A DNA stretch of 64,000 nucleotides from Pseudobacter ginsenosidimutans (GCF_007970185.1 NZ_CP042431.1:1798001-1862000), one strand, 5' to 3'. Shown: positions 8,550 through 18,100, numbered from the stretch's first letter. Numbers and translations: made by a program. The notes: generated by a model not told the origin, from the sequence alone.

Positions 8550-9986
8550 ATGCGGTACTTTTTTGTGTCAATGTTTTTAGTGTGCATGCAAATTGCAATA
8601 GCTCAACCCGGTCAGTTGCCAGTTGATAAAAGTGTTTCCCAGGGCAGCTTAGCCAACGGATTCAATTATTTTATCAAGCCCTATAAAGGCGAGCCGGGAA
8701 GAGTTGCCATCTACCTCGTTTCCAAACTGGGCTCGATGGTGGAAACAAAAAACGAAAGTGGATACATGAGACTTTCAGCTCATCTTTCCCTGAACAACAC
8801 CCAACACTTCAGCAAAGAAGATATTCAGTATCTATTTTTGAAAACCGGCTCTAAAGCCGATGGTTCTGATATTGTGTACAATGGTTACGATAAAACCATC
8901 TATAAGTTCCAGCTGGCCAGTTATACACCACTCGTGCGAAATACAATGGAGTGGTTGAGAGATGTGATCACTCCGTCAACGCCTGCAGCAAATTTGCTGC
9001 AGGCCCAACGCGACAGCACCATCAGGCTGATCAAAGAATCCACAACACTGTTCCCCCAACGTGTGATAGAACAATTAAGACCGATCCAACTGGGTTATTC
9101 AGAATTTGCTGAACATCCGCCGATTGGTAGCATGGCCGCTATGGAAAAATTGTCTGCTTCCGGATTGGAAATTTTTCAAAAAAAATGGCTGCGCCCCGAT
9201 TTGCAGGCACTCATCATAGTTGGAGATATTGATGTAACAGAAATGAAAAAACAAATAGAAGCTGTTTTTTCTTCATTACCCGCAGCAGAAATTAATTCAG
9301 ATAATACCAGTTTTTCCATAAATCTCAGTAAAACTCCCGGCTTTGTTGTAGTAACGGATACGGCAGTCCGGGAAACAACATTCACCCTGGCTGTACAATA
9401 TCCGGAAACAGATGTGATCACTTCAGAGAGCCTGCGCAAAAAGTTTGTCCGGGATATATTTCAGCAGGCAATGAGCAATACCCTTACTACCCTTGCCACA
9501 AAGAACAAAGATATCAATGCTACTTTCCTGATCAGGAGAGCGGAACGCGGGCTCGACTTCGCCATGCTGAATATAGCAGCCAATGAAAATAATCTGGAAG
9601 ATCATTTTCAAACTGTATACAAACAATTGGTGCAAATATCCCGCAATGGATTCCCGGACTCAGCCCTGGCTATCGCCAAAGCAAAAATGCTACAGGATGC
9701 AAACAAAATGTTTGCCGCCAGGGGCCGGCTCTATGCCCGCTATTATGCTGATCAGATCTGCAATAGATTTTTATACAAGATCCCCGACCTGCCTGTTGAA
9801 TCGCTGTATGAGCAGCAACAACAACTAATTGCTTCCATCAATTCCAAAGACATCGGAAACTGTTTACAGGAATTCATTCATGGAGTGAAACACTGTTTTA
9901 TTGTTGCTCCGCAACAGCACAGGAAGAAAATGCCGGCAAAATCAGATATCGATAACTGGATGGCAACAGCTTCAAAAAACAAATAA
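8550..9986 (+). CDS. M16 (pitrilysin/insulinase-like) family protein with degenerate zinc site
   Basis: This 478-residue exported protein has a signal peptide ending near AIAQP. Its N-terminal half aligns by eye with M16 peptidases: the LANGFNYFI start, the NNTQHF block corresponding to FNGTKHF, and the later GDIDV motif of the family. The inverted zinc motif HxxEH reads RLSAH here: the first His is Arg and the catalytic Glu is Ala, and only the second His remains. It is therefore probably not an active protease but a pseudo-peptidase that binds or chaperones peptides. Its length matches one half (two domains) of a full-length M16 enzyme. It sits between the SusCD pair and an ABC exporter. 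Confidence 0.8.
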   Translation: MRYFFVSMFLVCMQIAIAQPGQLPVDKSVSQGSLANGFNYFIKPYKGEPGRVAIYLVSKLGSMVETKNESGYMRLSAHLSLNNTQHFSKEDIQYLFLKTGSKADGSDIVYNGYDKTIYKFQLASYTPLVRNTMEWLRDVITPSTPAANLLQAQRDSTIRLIKESTTLFPQRVIEQLRPIQLGYSEFAEHPPIGSMAAMEKLSASGLEIFQKKWLRPDLQALIIVGDIDVTEMKKQIEAVFSSLPAAEINSDNTSFSINLSKTPGFVVVTDTAVRETTFTLAVQYPETDVITSESLRKKFVRDIFQQAMSNTLTTLATKNKDINATFLIRRAERGLDFAMLNIAANENNLEDHFQTVYKQLVQISRNGFPDSALAIAKAKMLQDANKMFAARGRLYARYYADQICNRFLYKIPDLPVESLYEQQQQLIASINSKDIGNCLQEFIHGVKHCFIVAPQQHRKKMPAKSDIDNWMATASKNK

Positions 9987-9997
9987 CCATACATGTT

Positions 9998-10609
9998 ATG
10001 ATAAAGAAAAAGTATTTACTGATGATCGCCTGTTCATTGCTTTTCATTCAGCTACAGGCCCAGAGCGGATCCGTACCCTATAAAGTTCGTTACGGCACAA
10101 AAGACAGGGAGCTCCAGGACCTGATACAGCTGGAAAATATCGATTACCAGACGATCACATTTACCGGCAGTTCCCTGATTGGAAAACATTTCATTGTAAC
10201 CGCGAAAGAGATCTGGAGTGGAGAAGTTACCACTACTTCAATTATCGCCAACTCCTTATCCCGGAAACCCATTGCAGACTCTGTTTTTGAAGTGCGAGTG
10301 ATCTCGAAACTGGATGAGCAAAAAAATATCTCCATGCATTTTCATTTCCCCGATCTGATGGCGCGTAAGCAATTCAAGACCACGGGATCCGCCTTGTACA
10401 GCCTGCGGAATGTTTTGCTGGACAGCAAAAAGCCATTCGTAACAGGAAAGCGGCAATATTTCCTCGCCCATATACTTCCGATACCCGTACCTGGTTCACC
10501 GGACATGCTTTCCTATTGCAATGTGGACGACAGTGGAGAGGATGTGATGAACTGGGGAAAGAAACTGGGCATTCCACATTATATCGTTTTCGAGCTTGAA
10601 ATTTTTTAA
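9998..10609 (+). CDS. Exported protein of unknown function in the SusCD/ABC cluster
   Basis: This 203-residue protein has a clear signal peptide (hydrophobic core LLMIACSLLFIQL, cleavage near QAQSG). The mature part alternates short strands (TITFTGSSLIGKHFIVTAKEI; FEVRVISKLDEQKNISMHFH) and ends FELEIF. I recognise no domain. It begins 11 bp after the M16-like gene and ends 21 bp before the ABC ATPase gene, so it belongs to the same transcript. A periplasmic partner of the pseudo-peptidase or of the ABC system is a reasonable guess. Confidence 0.7.
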   Translation: MIKKKYLLMIACSLLFIQLQAQSGSVPYKVRYGTKDRELQDLIQLENIDYQTITFTGSSLIGKHFIVTAKEIWSGEVTTTSIIANSLSRKPIADSVFEVRVISKLDEQKNISMHFHFPDLMARKQFKTTGSALYSLRNVLLDSKKPFVTGKRQYFLAHILPIPVPGSPDMLSYCNVDDSGEDVMNWGKKLGIPHYIVFELEIF

Positions 10610-10630
10610 CCGGCCATAAAAATTGTTTTG

Positions 10631-11563
10631 ATGCAGCATCCAATTCTAAAGATTGAAAATTTATCGCATGCCTACTCTACCGCCTGGGCCATACGCGATA
10701 TCAATATAGAAATAACGAAGAAAGGCATTTATGGTCTGCTTGGCTCCAATGGAGCCGGCAAATCAACAACCATGAATATCGTTTGCGGCGCTTTGAACCA
10801 GACCAAGGGGGAAGTATATATCCAGGGCGTCAATATCAGGAAGAATCCTATGGAGGCAAAAAGCCATATCGGTTTTCTTCCGCAATATGCTCCCCTGTAC
10901 CTTGATCTTACTGTATCTGAATACCTGTTGTATACGGCAAGGCTGCGGGGGATCGATGGGAAGGCTGCCCATGAATCCGTTGATGAAGTAATGGAGAAGT
11001 GCGGAGTGGTGCATATGAAAGACCGCTTATTGAAAAATCTTTCCGGCGGATACCGTCAACGCGCAGGCATTGCACAATCGATCATTCATAAGCCAGCTCT
11101 CGTAATCCTCGATGAGCCTACCAATGGTCTCGATCCCGTTCAGATAGTTGAAGTGCGTAACCTGATCAAAGAAATTGCCGACGAACGGACCGTGATCCTT
11201 TCCTCACATATTTTATCAGAGATCCAATTGTTGTGTCAGGAGATCCTGATGATAGAGCAAGGTAAACTTGTGTTTTCCGATACGATGGATGCATTCAATA
11301 ATTACGTGGCCCCGCAAAGTATGCTGGTGGAGTTCGAGAATGCGCCTTCTGCCGATGTACTGGCGGCAGTTAAAGGAGTGAACAGGGTAGAGAAATTGAC
11401 GCCCCGCTCCTTCAGGATCTTTTATGATGGCAGCAAGTTGGTGAGTGAAACCATCATTACGGAAAGCGTCCGGAAAGAATGGAGGATGACGCAGCTTGCC
11501 ATCGAAAAGAATTCAATCGATGAAATATTCAAACAATTAACCGGACACTCAGAAAAGAACTAA
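10631..11563 (+). CDS. ABC transporter ATP-binding protein, GldA-like
   Basis: This 310-residue cytoplasmic ATPase has Walker A (GSNGAGKST, about residue 39), Q-loop region GFLPQYAPLY, signature LSGGYRQRAGIAQ and Walker B VILDEPTNGLDP followed by the H-loop SSHIL. The C-terminal 80 residues are an accessory domain as in GldA/NatA-type ATPases. A TTG sits one codon upstream, but ATG at 10631 is preferred. It energises the permease encoded next, which starts two bases after this stop codon. In gliding bacteria GldA works with GldF/GldG; here the genes sit in a SusCD locus and probably serve that locus. Confidence 0.92.
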   Translation: MQHPILKIENLSHAYSTAWAIRDINIEITKKGIYGLLGSNGAGKSTTMNIVCGALNQTKGEVYIQGVNIRKNPMEAKSHIGFLPQYAPLYLDLTVSEYLLYTARLRGIDGKAAHESVDEVMEKCGVVHMKDRLLKNLSGGYRQRAGIAQSIIHKPALVILDEPTNGLDPVQIVEVRNLIKEIADERTVILSSHILSEIQLLCQEILMIEQGKLVFSDTMDAFNNYVAPQSMLVEFENAPSADVLAAVKGVNRVEKLTPRSFRIFYDGSKLVSETIITESVRKEWRMTQLAIEKNSIDEIFKQLTGHSEKN

Positions 11564-11565
11564 TA

Positions 11566-13890
11566 ATGAAACGCATATTATATGTAGCGAAGAATGAGCT
11601 GTATTCACTGTTCTATTCGCCTATCGCCTGGATATTGATGATCTTCTTCATGATTCTGACCAGCGCCGACTATATTGCCTCACTCGATGCCTACACCGGT
11701 ATATACGAAAGAGGCGGCCCTGCTTTGATGGCATTACAGAATCTTACCGCTAAATTGCTTAGCTCCGGTAACGGTTTATTTGGCAGCGTTATCCGCAACC
11801 TGTATTTGTTCTTTCCATTGATCACGATGGGGCTGATCAGTCGTGAAGTGAATAATGGCACCATCAAGCTGCTGTATTCTTCCCCTGTCAGGATCAGGGA
11901 AATTGTTTTGGGTAAATACCTTGCCATATTATGCTTTACGCTTTGCCTGCTTTTTCTGGTGTGCCTGACCGTTATCAGTTTTGCTTTTAGTGTGGAGAAT
12001 CCGGACTACGGAAATATTCTGGCTTCGCTTTTCGGATTGTTCCTGGTGTTGGCAACCTATGCCGCAATAGGCCTGTTCATTTCAGCTGTAACATCTTACC
12101 AGATCGTTGCAGCCATCATAACTTTTGGGGTTTTCGCCTTCCTGTCGAAAGTGGGAGAGCTCTGGCAGGATATCGATATCCTCAGGAATATCACCTACTA
12201 TTTGAATTTCGGTGGAAAAGCAGGCCGCTTCCTGGTGGGGCTGATGAACCTGCGCGACTTTACCTATTTCCTCATTATTATAGTTAGCTTCCTCAGTTTT
12301 ACCATCATCAAGATCAAGTCAGATACAGAATCCGTTTCCGGTTTCAGGAAAGCCATGCGTTATATTTCTGTAATAGCTATTGCATTTGTGGTGGGTTATA
12401 TTACCAATAAGCCGCAGGTGAATATGTACTACGACGCCACCAGAGAAAAAATATTTACAATTCATCCCAACACACAGGAATTATTGAAGAAGATGGATGG
12501 GAAACTGGAGATAATATTGTACGGCAATTTACTGGGGCATTATTATCCTGTGCGACCTGCTGCACAATTATCAATTATCGCTATGTGGGAGCGGTATTTA
12601 CGCTTCAAGCCCGATATCGATATCGATTTCAAATATTATTACAATCTCGACACTTCCAATTATCGGTTTAAGAATAAACCAGGCAGAACGCTTAAGCAAA
12701 TTGCCGAAGAAGAAGCAAGGACATACAGAACCTCTTTAGCCCGCTTCATGAGTCCGGAAGAAGCAGGTAAGTTGGCAGATATTGTAGCAGAAGAGAACCG
12801 TTGCTTTTTCGTTCTTAAATATAATGGAAAGGAAACTATTGTAAGAACTTTCGATGATCCGGCATTCTGGCCGGGCGAAAGCGAAGTGGCTGCAGGCCTT
12901 AGTAGACTTGTAGCTGCAGACATGCCGAAAATCGGGTTCCTTTCAGATGAAATCGAACGCGGGCCTTTCTCGGATCGCCTAAGGGATTACAGGGTCATTG
13001 CCAATCAGCTTGGGAACAGGTACTCGTTGGTAAACCAGGGTTTCGATTTTGTAAATGTATCGCTGAAGAACAATGAAATTCCAACAGCACTTACCGCGCT
13101 TGTGATTGCAGATCCGCGCACGCCTTTCCCGGCAGAAAGCCTGGAGAAGATCAACAGGTATATCGATGAAGGCGGCAACCTCCTTATTGCCGGGGAGCCC
13201 GACAGGAAGGAGGTGATAAAACCTTTGTTCAACAAGCTGGGACTTACTTTTCGTGATGGTATGCTCATTCAGCCAACCGAAAAATATTCAAGTGATGTGG
13301 TATTCAGCTACATGACCGATACTGCTAAAAATTTCTCTCCGCAATTCAGGCGGCTCATGGATACAGACACCAAGTACAGGGGTGATTCCCTGCATCGCGT
13401 TGCGCTTGCAGGCGCTTCCGCCATAGAGTATACTGAACAATCCGGGTTTCATATAGACCCGCTGTTGATCACCGATAAGGATCTGAGCTGGAACCGGACT
13501 GCGCCCGTCAGCAATGACTCACTGCAATTGAATCTTACAAGAACTGCGGGTGATGAATCAGGAAGTTTCGTCACGGCAGTACGCATGAACAGAAAAGTAA
13601 ATGGGAAAGACCAGCGCATCATCGTGAGTGGCGATGCTGATTACCTGGCTACGCCCCAATTGTCCGGAAGCAAACCTGCACGCTATAATTATCTCTATGG
13701 TACCTGGAGCTTCAGTTATTTCACGGAAGGTAAGTTTCCCGCGAACGTATATAGCGACGAAAGTATCGACAATAAATTCAAGATCACTGTTGATAGCATT
13801 CCTACGTTTAAGCTGATTTTTTATTGGATCATTCCCGCGATCATTGGTGTGATCTGTTCTGTGATCATCATCCGGCGCAAAAGAAAATAA
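11566..13890 (+). CDS. ABC-2 permease fused to a GldG-type domain
   Basis: This 774-residue membrane protein has an N-terminal ABC-2 permease half with about six transmembrane helices (residues 15-260, similar to GldF) and a seventh near 265-285. A large extracytoplasmic GldG-type domain follows (PNTQELLKKMDGKLEI, AGLSRLVAADMPKIGFLSDE, NLLIAGEPDRKEVI), then a C-terminal helix near 750-768 and a basic tail RRKRK. GldF and GldG are usually separate proteins, so this is the fused form. With the preceding ATPase it should make an inner-membrane exporter or envelope-remodelling ABC complex. The substrate is unknown. Confidence 0.88.
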   Translation: MKRILYVAKNELYSLFYSPIAWILMIFFMILTSADYIASLDAYTGIYERGGPALMALQNLTAKLLSSGNGLFGSVIRNLYLFFPLITMGLISREVNNGTIKLLYSSPVRIREIVLGKYLAILCFTLCLLFLVCLTVISFAFSVENPDYGNILASLFGLFLVLATYAAIGLFISAVTSYQIVAAIITFGVFAFLSKVGELWQDIDILRNITYYLNFGGKAGRFLVGLMNLRDFTYFLIIIVSFLSFTIIKIKSDTESVSGFRKAMRYISVIAIAFVVGYITNKPQVNMYYDATREKIFTIHPNTQELLKKMDGKLEIILYGNLLGHYYPVRPAAQLSIIAMWERYLRFKPDIDIDFKYYYNLDTSNYRFKNKPGRTLKQIAEEEARTYRTSLARFMSPEEAGKLADIVAEENRCFFVLKYNGKETIVRTFDDPAFWPGESEVAAGLSRLVAADMPKIGFLSDEIERGPFSDRLRDYRVIANQLGNRYSLVNQGFDFVNVSLKNNEIPTALTALVIADPRTPFPAESLEKINRYIDEGGNLLIAGEPDRKEVIKPLFNKLGLTFRDGMLIQPTEKYSSDVVFSYMTDTAKNFSPQFRRLMDTDTKYRGDSLHRVALAGASAIEYTEQSGFHIDPLLITDKDLSWNRTAPVSNDSLQLNLTRTAGDESGSFVTAVRMNRKVNGKDQRIIVSGDADYLATPQLSGSKPARYNYLYGTWSFSYFTEGKFPANVYSDESIDNKFKITVDSIPTFKLIFYWIIPAIIGVICSVIIIRRKRK

Positions 13891-13894
13891 TACT

Positions 13895-15255
13895 ATGAGC
13901 ACATTCTTAAAAACAGATGAACAGACGATGAGTGATCTGGCTGTTTTCGCCAGGTCCGGTAAGGCTTCTATCTATGATCTGTATAATAAGACCATTACAC
14001 AGGGGGCGGTGCTAAGTTGGACAGTATGTTCAGGCATCCCCTGTCTGATGAAAAGCTGATCAATGAAAAAGTGGAAATATTCAGGTTCTTCGGTTCACAG
14101 GAATTACATTTTCCTGTGGACTCGGAATCCATTGGCGGGATCGTTTATTATTTGCAGAATGAGGACGTGAGAAGCCAATTACAGCTTGGAGGACAATCTT
14201 TCGGGCAGCTGTTCAAAGACATAGTGGCTGCCGATTCATCGCAGGTTTTTGTGAATGATGGCGTGCAGGCGGTGTTACGGATGTTCTATAAACTGGGCCA
14301 GTTCACCAAACAATTAGCGCAGATAGTTAACGGTTCTGCTTATGCGCCCGCATTCAATAAACTGGAAGCAGCGATCAATGCAGCCGAATTTGCATTGGTC
14401 AGGCAGCACCTGAGTTCGAAATTTGAAATAAAACTGAATCAGGGCATACTGGCTGAATTGGATAAGCTCGTTCGTTTTGAACAGCGTGAAAAAATGCTTT
14501 CCATTCTTGATCTGCTATACGATCTCGATGTTTACATTTCTGTAGGACAGGTATCGCGTAAACGCGGATTCAATTTTGCGAAGGCAATGCCTAAGAACAG
14601 CGGCGTGCTTAATTATAAAAAAGTATATCACCCTCATGTGGAAGGGGCTGTTCCGAATGATATCTATTTGGATCGTGACAGCAATGTACTGTTCCTGACC
14701 GGGGCCAATATGGCGGGGAAATCGACACTGATGAAAAGTATCGGAGTGGCACTATACCTGGGACATATGGGCTTTCCTGTAGCCGCCGAAAATTTTGAGT
14801 TTGCAGTGCGCGACGGCATTTTTACCAGCATTAACCTGGCAGATAATTTAAGTATGGGCGCCAGTCATTATTACGCGGAGGTATTAAGGGTGAAGGAAGT
14901 GGCGTTGGAATTAAGTGAGGGCAAACAGTTATTTGTGATTTTCGATGAGATGTTCCGGGGCACCAATGTTAAAGATGCTTACGATGCCACGCTTGCCATC
15001 ACCAGGTCTTTTTGTAAGAAAAGCGGTAGCCAGTTTATTATTTCCACCCATATTATGGAAGCAGGGGAATTGCTGCAGCAAGAAGCCTTATCGATAAAAT
15101 ACCAGTATCTGCCCACAGAAATGAAGGGGGCTGTGCCTGTGTACACCAGGGTATTGAAAGATGGGATCACTGCGGACAGGCAGGGCATGATCATTATTCA
15201 GAACGAAGGTATTCTTGAAATGCTGGATGCTGGTTTAAAAGAAAAGGAGGTTTAA
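13895..15255 (+). pseudogene. MutS-like ATPase 1 (domains III/V), interrupted by a frameshift
   Basis: Translation from ATG 13895 gives MSTFLKTDEQTMSDLAVF up to YNKTITQG, then leaves frame. The rest continues from GAKLDSMFRHPLSDEKLIN in the -1 frame to 15255. The break is the G5 run 14002-14006. Adding one G gives ITQGGGAKLDSMF, which aligns without gaps to KTRGGELLLEEMF in the paralogue downstream and makes a 453-residue protein. The ATPase motifs are intact: GANMAGKST (Walker A), FVIFDEMFRGT (Walker B) and STHIME. It lacks the MutS mismatch-recognition N-terminal domain, so mismatch repair is unlikely. Starting instead at 14017 would yield a 412-residue protein missing the conserved N-terminus. 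Confidence 0.85.
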
Positions 15256-15257
15256 TT

Positions 15258-16574
15258 ATGTCGTTTATAACAGATAAACAAACGCTGGCTGATTTGAACT
15301 TGCTGGGCAAATACAAGATTGGATCGATGTTCAATATTTTTAACAGGGTTAAGACAAGAGGAGGTGAATTGCTTTTGGAAGAGATGTTCAAGACTCCTTT
15401 GACCGATGCAGATGCAATCAATCATCGAACTAACTGTATCGCTTACCTGCAGCAGTTGAACCTGAAGCTGGAGATAGATCCTGAGCTTGCCGAAATGGCC
15501 TCGCAGTATCTCACCGAGCCCAGGCCCGGCAGCAGGGTATCCTGCGTGCTGGGCGCGTACAAAGGGAAGTTTCAGGAGATGATGTATAAGTCGCAAAAAT
15601 ATTATTTGCAGCAGCGGCGAATTTATGCAGTGCAGGAAGTGTTGGTATCGGCGAGTAAATTACTTGGCCAGCTGATCAGGAATGGCATACAGGACAATCC
15701 CTGTAAAGCGATGCAGGACAAGCTGGATAAGATCATCAATGCGCCGGCATTACGTCACTTGAAAGCGAAATATCCTTATACCGTTGGCCAGACCGCGGAC
15801 TGCCAGTTCTTATTCCTGAATAAATTCCGGCAATCACTGGAAGAGTTATTACAGCTCTTGTATGAGTTTGATGTTTTCATTTCTGTGGCGCAGGTAGCGG
15901 CAGATAAAGGTTTTATTTATGCACAGGCGTTGGCCACGGATTCAAATGGTTTGATCAACGTTGACAATCTCCGGCATCCTTCTTTAAGCAATGCAAAAGG
16001 GAATACCATCACTTTAAGCAAGGAAGAAAACCTGCTTTTTCTGACCGGTGCTAATATGGCTGGTAAATCTACCTGGATGAAAACCCTGGGTGTGTCTTTT
16101 TACCTGGCGCATATGGGCTTTCCGGTTGCTGCAAACAAAATGAGTTTTATGGTAATGGAAGGCATATTCACCTCTATCAATGTGCCTGATGATCTCAGCC
16201 TGGGCTGGAGCCATTTTTATGCAGAAGTGATGCGTGTAAAAGAAGTGTCGAGACAGGTTAGTAATGGGAAAAAACTATTCATCCTGTTCGATGAGTTGTT
16301 TAAAGGCACCAATGTAAAGGATGCTTTTGATGCAACATTGGTGGTAACGCAGAAACTTGCCAGGTACAGATCCTGCATGTTCGTTATTTCAACTCATATT
16401 ATTGAAGTGGGGGAAGCCCTGAAGGGAACGCTGAATATTCAATTCGGCTATATGCCAACGATCATGAAAGGCGCAGTGCCACATTATACCTATCAGTTGA
16501 CTCAGGGCATAACAACCGACAGGCAGGGTATGATCATCCTGGAGAACGAAAAGATATTGGAATTGCTGGCATAA
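15258..16574 (+). CDS. MutS-like ATPase 2 (MutS-related protein without mismatch domain)
   Basis: This 438-residue paralogue of the preceding gene starts two bases after its stop codon. It has a lever/core segment similar to MutS domain III (residues 1-230) and the MutS ATPase domain V: FLTGANMAGKSTWMKT (Walker A), FILFDELFKGTNVKDAF (Walker B and D-loop) and STHIIEVGEAL. Domains I and II, needed for mismatch binding, are absent. Two tandem paralogues suggest a heterodimeric ATPase. Their fixed place behind a SusCD/ABC cluster suggests a role in that system rather than in DNA repair, but this is inference. It is the last gene of the long plus-strand cluster. Confidence 0.87.
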   Translation: MSFITDKQTLADLNLLGKYKIGSMFNIFNRVKTRGGELLLEEMFKTPLTDADAINHRTNCIAYLQQLNLKLEIDPELAEMASQYLTEPRPGSRVSCVLGAYKGKFQEMMYKSQKYYLQQRRIYAVQEVLVSASKLLGQLIRNGIQDNPCKAMQDKLDKIINAPALRHLKAKYPYTVGQTADCQFLFLNKFRQSLEELLQLLYEFDVFISVAQVAADKGFIYAQALATDSNGLINVDNLRHPSLSNAKGNTITLSKEENLLFLTGANMAGKSTWMKTLGVSFYLAHMGFPVAANKMSFMVMEGIFTSINVPDDLSLGWSHFYAEVMRVKEVSRQVSNGKKLFILFDELFKGTNVKDAFDATLVVTQKLARYRSCMFVISTHIIEVGEALKGTLNIQFGYMPTIMKGAVPHYTYQLTQGITTDRQGMIILENEKILELLA

Positions 16575-16678
16575 AAGAATTGATATGGAAAGATGAATAC
16601 GGGTGGTTGCAAAAAGGTAACTGAGGTTCTGGTTGTTTCGAAACACTCGCTTACATTTAGGGTACAAACAACCTTATC

Positions 16679-17854
16679 ATGCAACGAAGGAAATTCATCC
16701 TGTGGGGCGGACAGACCGCCTTATTCTCTGTTGCTGGTCTGTCTTCAATGGCCAACCTGAACCCTTTACAGTATTCCTCTTTTCTCAATCTTACTTCAGA
16801 ACCGCTGGCAAAAGAACTGGAAAAGCTGATCCCGAAACTGATGCAGGAAGCAAAGATTCCGGGACTTTCCATTGCCCTGGTGAGAAACGGACAACTCAGC
16901 TGGAGTAAAGGTTTCGGAGTGAAGGATCAGCTTTCAAAAAAACCGGTTAATCCAAATACGATTTTTGAGATCGCCTCTGTCAGCAAAACTGTGTTTGCGT
17001 ATGCAGTGATGAAGCTTTGCGAGAAAGGCATCATCGATCTGGATATTCCACTTGTTCAATATGCCAATATTGGATTTCTGGATAATGATCCGCGGATCAA
17101 CCTGATCACAGCAAGGCATGTATTGAGCCACAGAAGCGGATTGCAGAACTGGCGTTCACAGGATGATCCAATAAAACTACATTTTGATCCCGGTACTGAT
17201 TTCCTCTATTCAGGAGAAGGCTATTATTATTTGCAATCCATCGTTACACAACTAACCGGAAAGGTCAACCCAAATGAATGCGGCTCCTACGAAGGAGATG
17301 TAAAAGTTTGCGCAAGCGATATAGGCGACTACCTGGAAAAAAATGTACTGAGACCATTTGGAATGAACAGCAGCGGCTATGTATGGACTGAAGCAATCGG
17401 TAAAGATCAGGCGCTGCCTCATGATCCCAATGGGCAATTGATTACTAAACCCAATCAAACCGCTACAGATATGGCGAGGTATGCTGCTGCTGGTGGGTTG
17501 CTAACTTCCGCTAATGATTATGCGCGTTTCATTATTGGTCTTTTCAGTCCAAAGGAAAATGATCCATTTATTCTCAATAAGAAGAGGATGATGGAAATGG
17601 TTCGTCCACATATAAAACTTCGCGAAGAACAGAAAATAGATGGCGCCAGCTCCTGGGCATTGGGCTGGGCAGTACAGGAAAGGCCTGAAGGTAATGTGAT
17701 ACTGCATTCTGGCGGACAGACCGGGTTCAAATCTCTGGCGATGGTTTCCCTGGAAAAAAAGAGTGGCTTTGTAATCCTGACCAATTGCGATAATGGAGCA
17801 TATGTGTTGAATAACCCTAAGGTGGAGAAAGTGTTGAGCCGGTTGTTTGAGTAG
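16679..17854 (+). CDS. Serine hydrolase, class C beta-lactamase-like, Tat-type signal
   Basis: This 391-residue exported enzyme has a twin-arginine-like N-terminus (QRRKFILWGGQTALFS). The penicillin-binding fold motifs are SVSK (nucleophile Ser and Lys, in EIASVSKTVFAYAV), YSGEGYYYLQ as the Tyr motif, and HSGGQTGF in the KTG position. The family includes class C beta-lactamases, D-aminopeptidases and esterases. HSGG in place of KTG is common in the esterase/peptidase-like members, so beta-lactam resistance should not be assumed. It stands alone, 104 bp after the MutS-like gene. Confidence 0.87.
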   Translation: MQRRKFILWGGQTALFSVAGLSSMANLNPLQYSSFLNLTSEPLAKELEKLIPKLMQEAKIPGLSIALVRNGQLSWSKGFGVKDQLSKKPVNPNTIFEIASVSKTVFAYAVMKLCEKGIIDLDIPLVQYANIGFLDNDPRINLITARHVLSHRSGLQNWRSQDDPIKLHFDPGTDFLYSGEGYYYLQSIVTQLTGKVNPNECGSYEGDVKVCASDIGDYLEKNVLRPFGMNSSGYVWTEAIGKDQALPHDPNGQLITKPNQTATDMARYAAAGGLLTSANDYARFIIGLFSPKENDPFILNKKRMMEMVRPHIKLREEQKIDGASSWALGWAVQERPEGNVILHSGGQTGFKSLAMVSLEKKSGFVILTNCDNGAYVLNNPKVEKVLSRLFE

Positions 17855-18100
17855 AAATGAGATTCCGGGTAAAGTGGGAACTTCAAAAATGAATCCTTCC
17901 TCACCCTATTGCCAGGGGATACTTTTCTTAAGATCATCTTTTCAATTTAATGTTGTTCTCAATATTTGACTTCAGGTGTTTCCAGTTACCAATTACCTGC
18001 CCTGCCAATGTGTAAACACCATTTGTGTATTGTTTTTCATTTAATTTCATCTTGAGTTGGCGGGATTTCATATTAACCGCGTCTGGCTTCATATTATAAA

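Noticed and set aside
2439-14006. Canonical programmed -1 frameshift sites
   Set aside because: CAG-GGG-G allows single-tRNA slippage but does not fit the X-XXY-YYZ heptamer, and I saw no clear downstream pseudoknot; mutation or base-call error is simpler.
13895-16574. DNA mismatch repair MutS
   Set aside because: Both proteins lack the mismatch-recognition and connector domains and are half the usual length.
16679-17854. True class C beta-lactamase
   Set aside because: The motif in the KTG position is HSGG and the context is not resistance-related, so only the broader serine hydrolase family is called.
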